This document shows, piece by piece, positions 61,720 to 64,000 of a DNA stretch of 64,000 nucleotides (positions are counted from its first letter, which is position 1; every line of letters begins with the position of its first letter). The DNA is from Nostoc sp. 106C (GTDB lineage Bacteria > Cyanobacteriota > Cyanobacteriia > Cyanobacteriales > Nostocaceae), in the NCBI RefSeq assembly GCF_002154725.1, contig NZ_MTAW01000124.1:61521-125520 (forward strand), written 5' to 3'. Made by a program: the position numbers and the translations under genes. Under the pieces are notes generated by a model. It saw only the letters and a program-made list of their open reading frames with translations, had not been told where the DNA came from and ran no database searches.

Positions 61720-63186
61720 TTATTCTGCTTTGATGAAATCTGTTGGTTGTTTGATTGGGAATAGGACTCGTATTAGCTGACCCAGTGGTGTAGAACGCTG
61801 TTCCTGAACAAAAATCAAAGGTACAAGTGCAGCTATGCGTAGTAAACCTGAAAGTACAAATAACCCCAATAAACCCCCAGCAGCAGGTACAGTTGCGAGG
61901 AAACTACCGACAGTAGTACCGAGCGCACCAGTAATACCTGCAATTGCGCCTGCGATCGCAAAATAGCTGGACTGATGACGCAGTGGTGATATACCCATCA
62001 TCAAATTGTTGGTACACAAATCAATTGCTGCCCATGTCCCGCCAGCTAACATATGCAAACAGGGTAAGCAAACCCAAAAGGAAATTTCATTGCTGCTGAC
62101 GAACAACCACAGCAGAGGTGTCACCGCCACTAAAACTCCCACCAATAGCAATAGCGGACGATTTCCAATTCGGTCAGCTAGTTTACCCCATACCAGTAGC
62201 ATTAACATATTCGCCGCAGTTCCCAGACCGTTATAAACAGTTACCACACTGATATCTATATCCAAATCATCGAGCAAATAGAGGTTAAAGAAGGGGCCGC
62301 TGATATTAACAGAAAAGCACCAAATGCTCAAATAAAATACAAACCTCAAAAAATTTCCGTCTTTTAAAAAGCTCAAATCTATCCCTTGAGTTTGTGATTG
62401 AGATGTGTCTGAATCGCCAACTTTAAAAAGCTGTGGATTCACATCCTTCATCCAGATTTGACACACTACACTAATTACTCCCAGGATGATTCCGAAAGCC
62501 AAAATCACACTGTAACCTTGAAGTTTTCCACCAGGCCAAGCGGATACCGCCAGTCCCAAAAGTGGGACAGCAATAAAGTTTGTTAAACCAAGAATACTAT
62601 TACGAAAACCGAAATATCTCCCACGTAATCTTTGAGGTACTAATACAGCTGACCAACCAAGCCAAGGCGCACGACCAAAGGCTTCAATGATATTAGCTGC
62701 TAACAAAATTCCTAATGTCAACTGCGCTACTGGGTACCCAGCAAGCCCAGATAATTTCACTAACCCAATCGCTGGTAAAAGAATCAACCACAACAGCCGA
62801 GATGGAATGAATATACTCATGAAATACGAGCGAAAGCTTGTACTTCTGGTAACTAAATATGCTCCCAGTGGTTGCAGCAGATTCGCCATCTGAGGAATAG
62901 CTGCAAGTAATCCAATTTCCGTAGGTCCAGCACCTAACTCTAGCAAGAAATTACTGAGCAAAGCACCGCCAATAATACTATAAAAAATACTCGCGAAGAC
63001 ACTCTCAAAAGTTAGCGCCCTCAAGCTTGTCCGAATTTCTAGTTTAGAAACAAATTTTAAAAACCGTTTCGGAGTCGGAGAAATTACCGTTTCTGTTAAA
63101 GCTCTATCCTCTGGGATTTCTTGAATGGGAATAACGGGAAGAGAACTTGCCTCTAAAGGAATGGCATTTTCTTGGTGCGGGTTCAT
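61720..63186 (-). CDS. MFS transporter
   Basis: A 488-residue membrane protein with about twelve hydrophobic segments and an MFS loop pattern: VLVPQRLRGRYFGFRNSI after the first half and WGKLADRIGNRPLLLLVGV in the C-terminal half. The N-terminal 55 residues are soluble and Pro-rich (PLEASSLPVIPIQEIP). This subgroup often has no assigned substrate. It converges on the NACHT gene, with the DUF72 remnant between them. Confidence 0.85.
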   Translation of the reverse strand: MNPHQENAIPLEASSLPVIPIQEIPEDRALTETVISPTPKRFLKFVSKLEIRTSLRALTFESVFASIFYSIIGGALLSNFLLELGAGPTEIGLLAAIPQMANLLQPLGAYLVTRSTSFRSYFMSIFIPSRLLWLILLPAIGLVKLSGLAGYPVAQLTLGILLAANIIEAFGRAPWLGWSAVLVPQRLRGRYFGFRNSILGLTNFIAVPLLGLAVSAWPGGKLQGYSVILAFGIILGVISVVCQIWMKDVNPQLFKVGDSDTSQSQTQGIDLSFLKDGNFLRFVFYLSIWCFSVNISGPFFNLYLLDDLDIDISVVTVYNGLGTAANMLMLLVWGKLADRIGNRPLLLLVGVLVAVTPLLWLFVSSNEISFWVCLPCLHMLAGGTWAAIDLCTNNLMMGISPLRHQSSYFAIAGAIAGITGALGTTVGSFLATVPAAGGLLGLFVLSGLLRIAALVPLIFVQEQRSTPLGQLIRVLFPIKQPTDFIKAE

Positions 63187-64000
63187 ATTAGTGAATCAAC
63201 ATTGAAAAAGTTAAATTTTTATAGCAAATCTTTCCCCTACTAAGACTAGTTAGCGAATTTCATAGAGGATTTCATAAATAAGCTCTAGCGCACTAAAATT
63301 GCTCACTTATTCATAGTGATAGTCCATAAGAAGTATTAATTATGAATTACGTTTAACAGCAAAAAATGAAATATAACTATGCCTGGTATCTTCAGCCAAA
63401 ATGTCAACTAATAGACAGATTATAGTTATGTATCGAAATTGTTCCTAGCTTTATTATGATAATTAGTTTTAGCAAATAACTTCTAAAATTACTACCAGAA
63501 AATAATGGTAATATTCCCAAAGTCTGGCTTGGGGTATTATTACTTATAAACCACATCTATTTTGATAACTATAGTTTTAAAAGTAGTGGGAGCAAGATGC
63601 TCCCTGATCTTCGTAGCGGGCTTTCCGTCCCGCACTACTCCAGGTTTCAAAATGGCCGAGGTTTAGTAAGTATATTGAGAGCTAGATAGGCAAAGAACAA
63701 TCTGGGCTTATACAGCCAATACTTTATAACTGAGGCTTGAGTTGAACTTTTGTGATTAGCCTTGCCGCATAGCTGAGGTTGATACTGGCAAGCTATCTTG
63801 TTTAAGAATTTATACTGCTAATCGATCTACTATCTAAAGGCTGATTTTAGATATCACATCCTATCTACAACCATTTATATCAGGCTTAAGTATGAGATTT
63901 GATTTTGACAAATATATCATGATATTAACATTACCTACCCGACTTATACCAATTCACGAAAAGCCTGATACAAATAAAGCGTCAAGAATAAAATCCCAAA
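63187..64000. other. Right-edge intergenic region with two mobile-element pieces
   Basis: No gene start is seen in 814 bp. It holds the second 119-bp MITE copy (63547-63665) and, at the edge, a TACCAATTCACG end related to the 45288 element (about 63947-63975). The latter may continue beyond the window. The remainder is AT-rich. Confidence 0.55.
63547..63665 (-). mobile_element. 119-bp MITE-like repeat, copy 2 (inverted)
   Basis: The reverse complement runs from TAAACCTCGGCC to GTGGTTTA and matches the copy at 34724-34842 with about fifteen differences at equal length. The internal GGGAGCA/TGCTCCC hairpin is kept. The copies lie about 28.8 kb apart in opposite orientation. Confidence 0.82.

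Overview
The window reads as chromosomal DNA of a filamentous, probably heterocyst-forming cyanobacterium of the Nostocales. Evidence seen directly: many HIP1-type GCGATCGC octamers, heptameric tandem repeats (STRR) between genes, GC-rich palindromic repeats, and cyanobacterial genes such as ndhN, pcxA, cruP, a helical carotenoid protein, a plastid-type terminal oxidase and a cyanoexosortase. No rRNA, tRNA or CRISPR array was recognised.

Layout. (1) 1-9428, minus strand: the S10/spc ribosomal protein cluster in the order rplC, rplD, rplW, rplB, rpsS, rplV, rpsC, rplP, rpmC, rpsQ, rplN, rplX, rplE, rpsH, rplF, rplR, rpsE, rplO and the 5' end of secY. rpsJ, rpsN and rpmD are not in the cluster. 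Several spacers hold heptamer arrays that can fold on themselves. (2) 9429-20182: ndhN, a GNAT acetyltransferase, an RnfD-like plus DUF2330 pair, a small sigma-like gene, a lipoprotein gene overlapping a peptidoglycan-binding HExxH protein, and a divergent HCP/cruP pair. (3) 20262-31957: twin membrane proteins, an HTH/NB-ARC/TPR STAND ATPase, a precisely bounded IS1-family insertion, small membrane proteins, a PanE-like reductase, a fasciclin protein, a cyanoexosortase and an AddB/UvrD-like protein. (4) 32045-44683: pcxA, an MltA-type transglycosylase, PIN and HD proteins, a lipoate ligase-like protein, a YbjN protein, a Rieske oxygenase, a GlsB-like protein, hemerythrin, a plastid-type oxidase, a DUF4336 protein and a short sterol-desaturase-like protein. 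(5) 45205-55851, accessory: a decayed transposase holding a 93-bp MITE, then a type I export set (HlyD, C39-peptidase ABC transporter, and a small double-glycine-leader cargo). Divergent from the cargo runs sigma-like gene, DUF1822, a fragment of a filamentous-haemagglutinin-like gene, and a CHAT/TPR protein. (6) 55932-63186: a DUF72 gene, a two-gene unit of a small membrane protein and a 1328-residue metallophosphoesterase/NACHT/LRR protein, a truncated copy of the DUF72 gene start, and an MFS transporter.

The strongest candidates for an undescribed system are the membrane protein plus phosphoesterase-NACHT-LRR unit (56997-61503) and the double-glycine cargo with its exporter (45598-50230). 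The NACHT gene carries six consecutive 66-bp LRR units, five of them identical, and is bracketed by a 52-bp direct repeat of the DUF72 gene start. The exporter cluster sits next to a degraded second copy of the sigma-gene start. The HExxH peptidase with an eCIS-cargo-like N-terminus is a third candidate. These functional proposals are inferences from domain content and neighbourhood.
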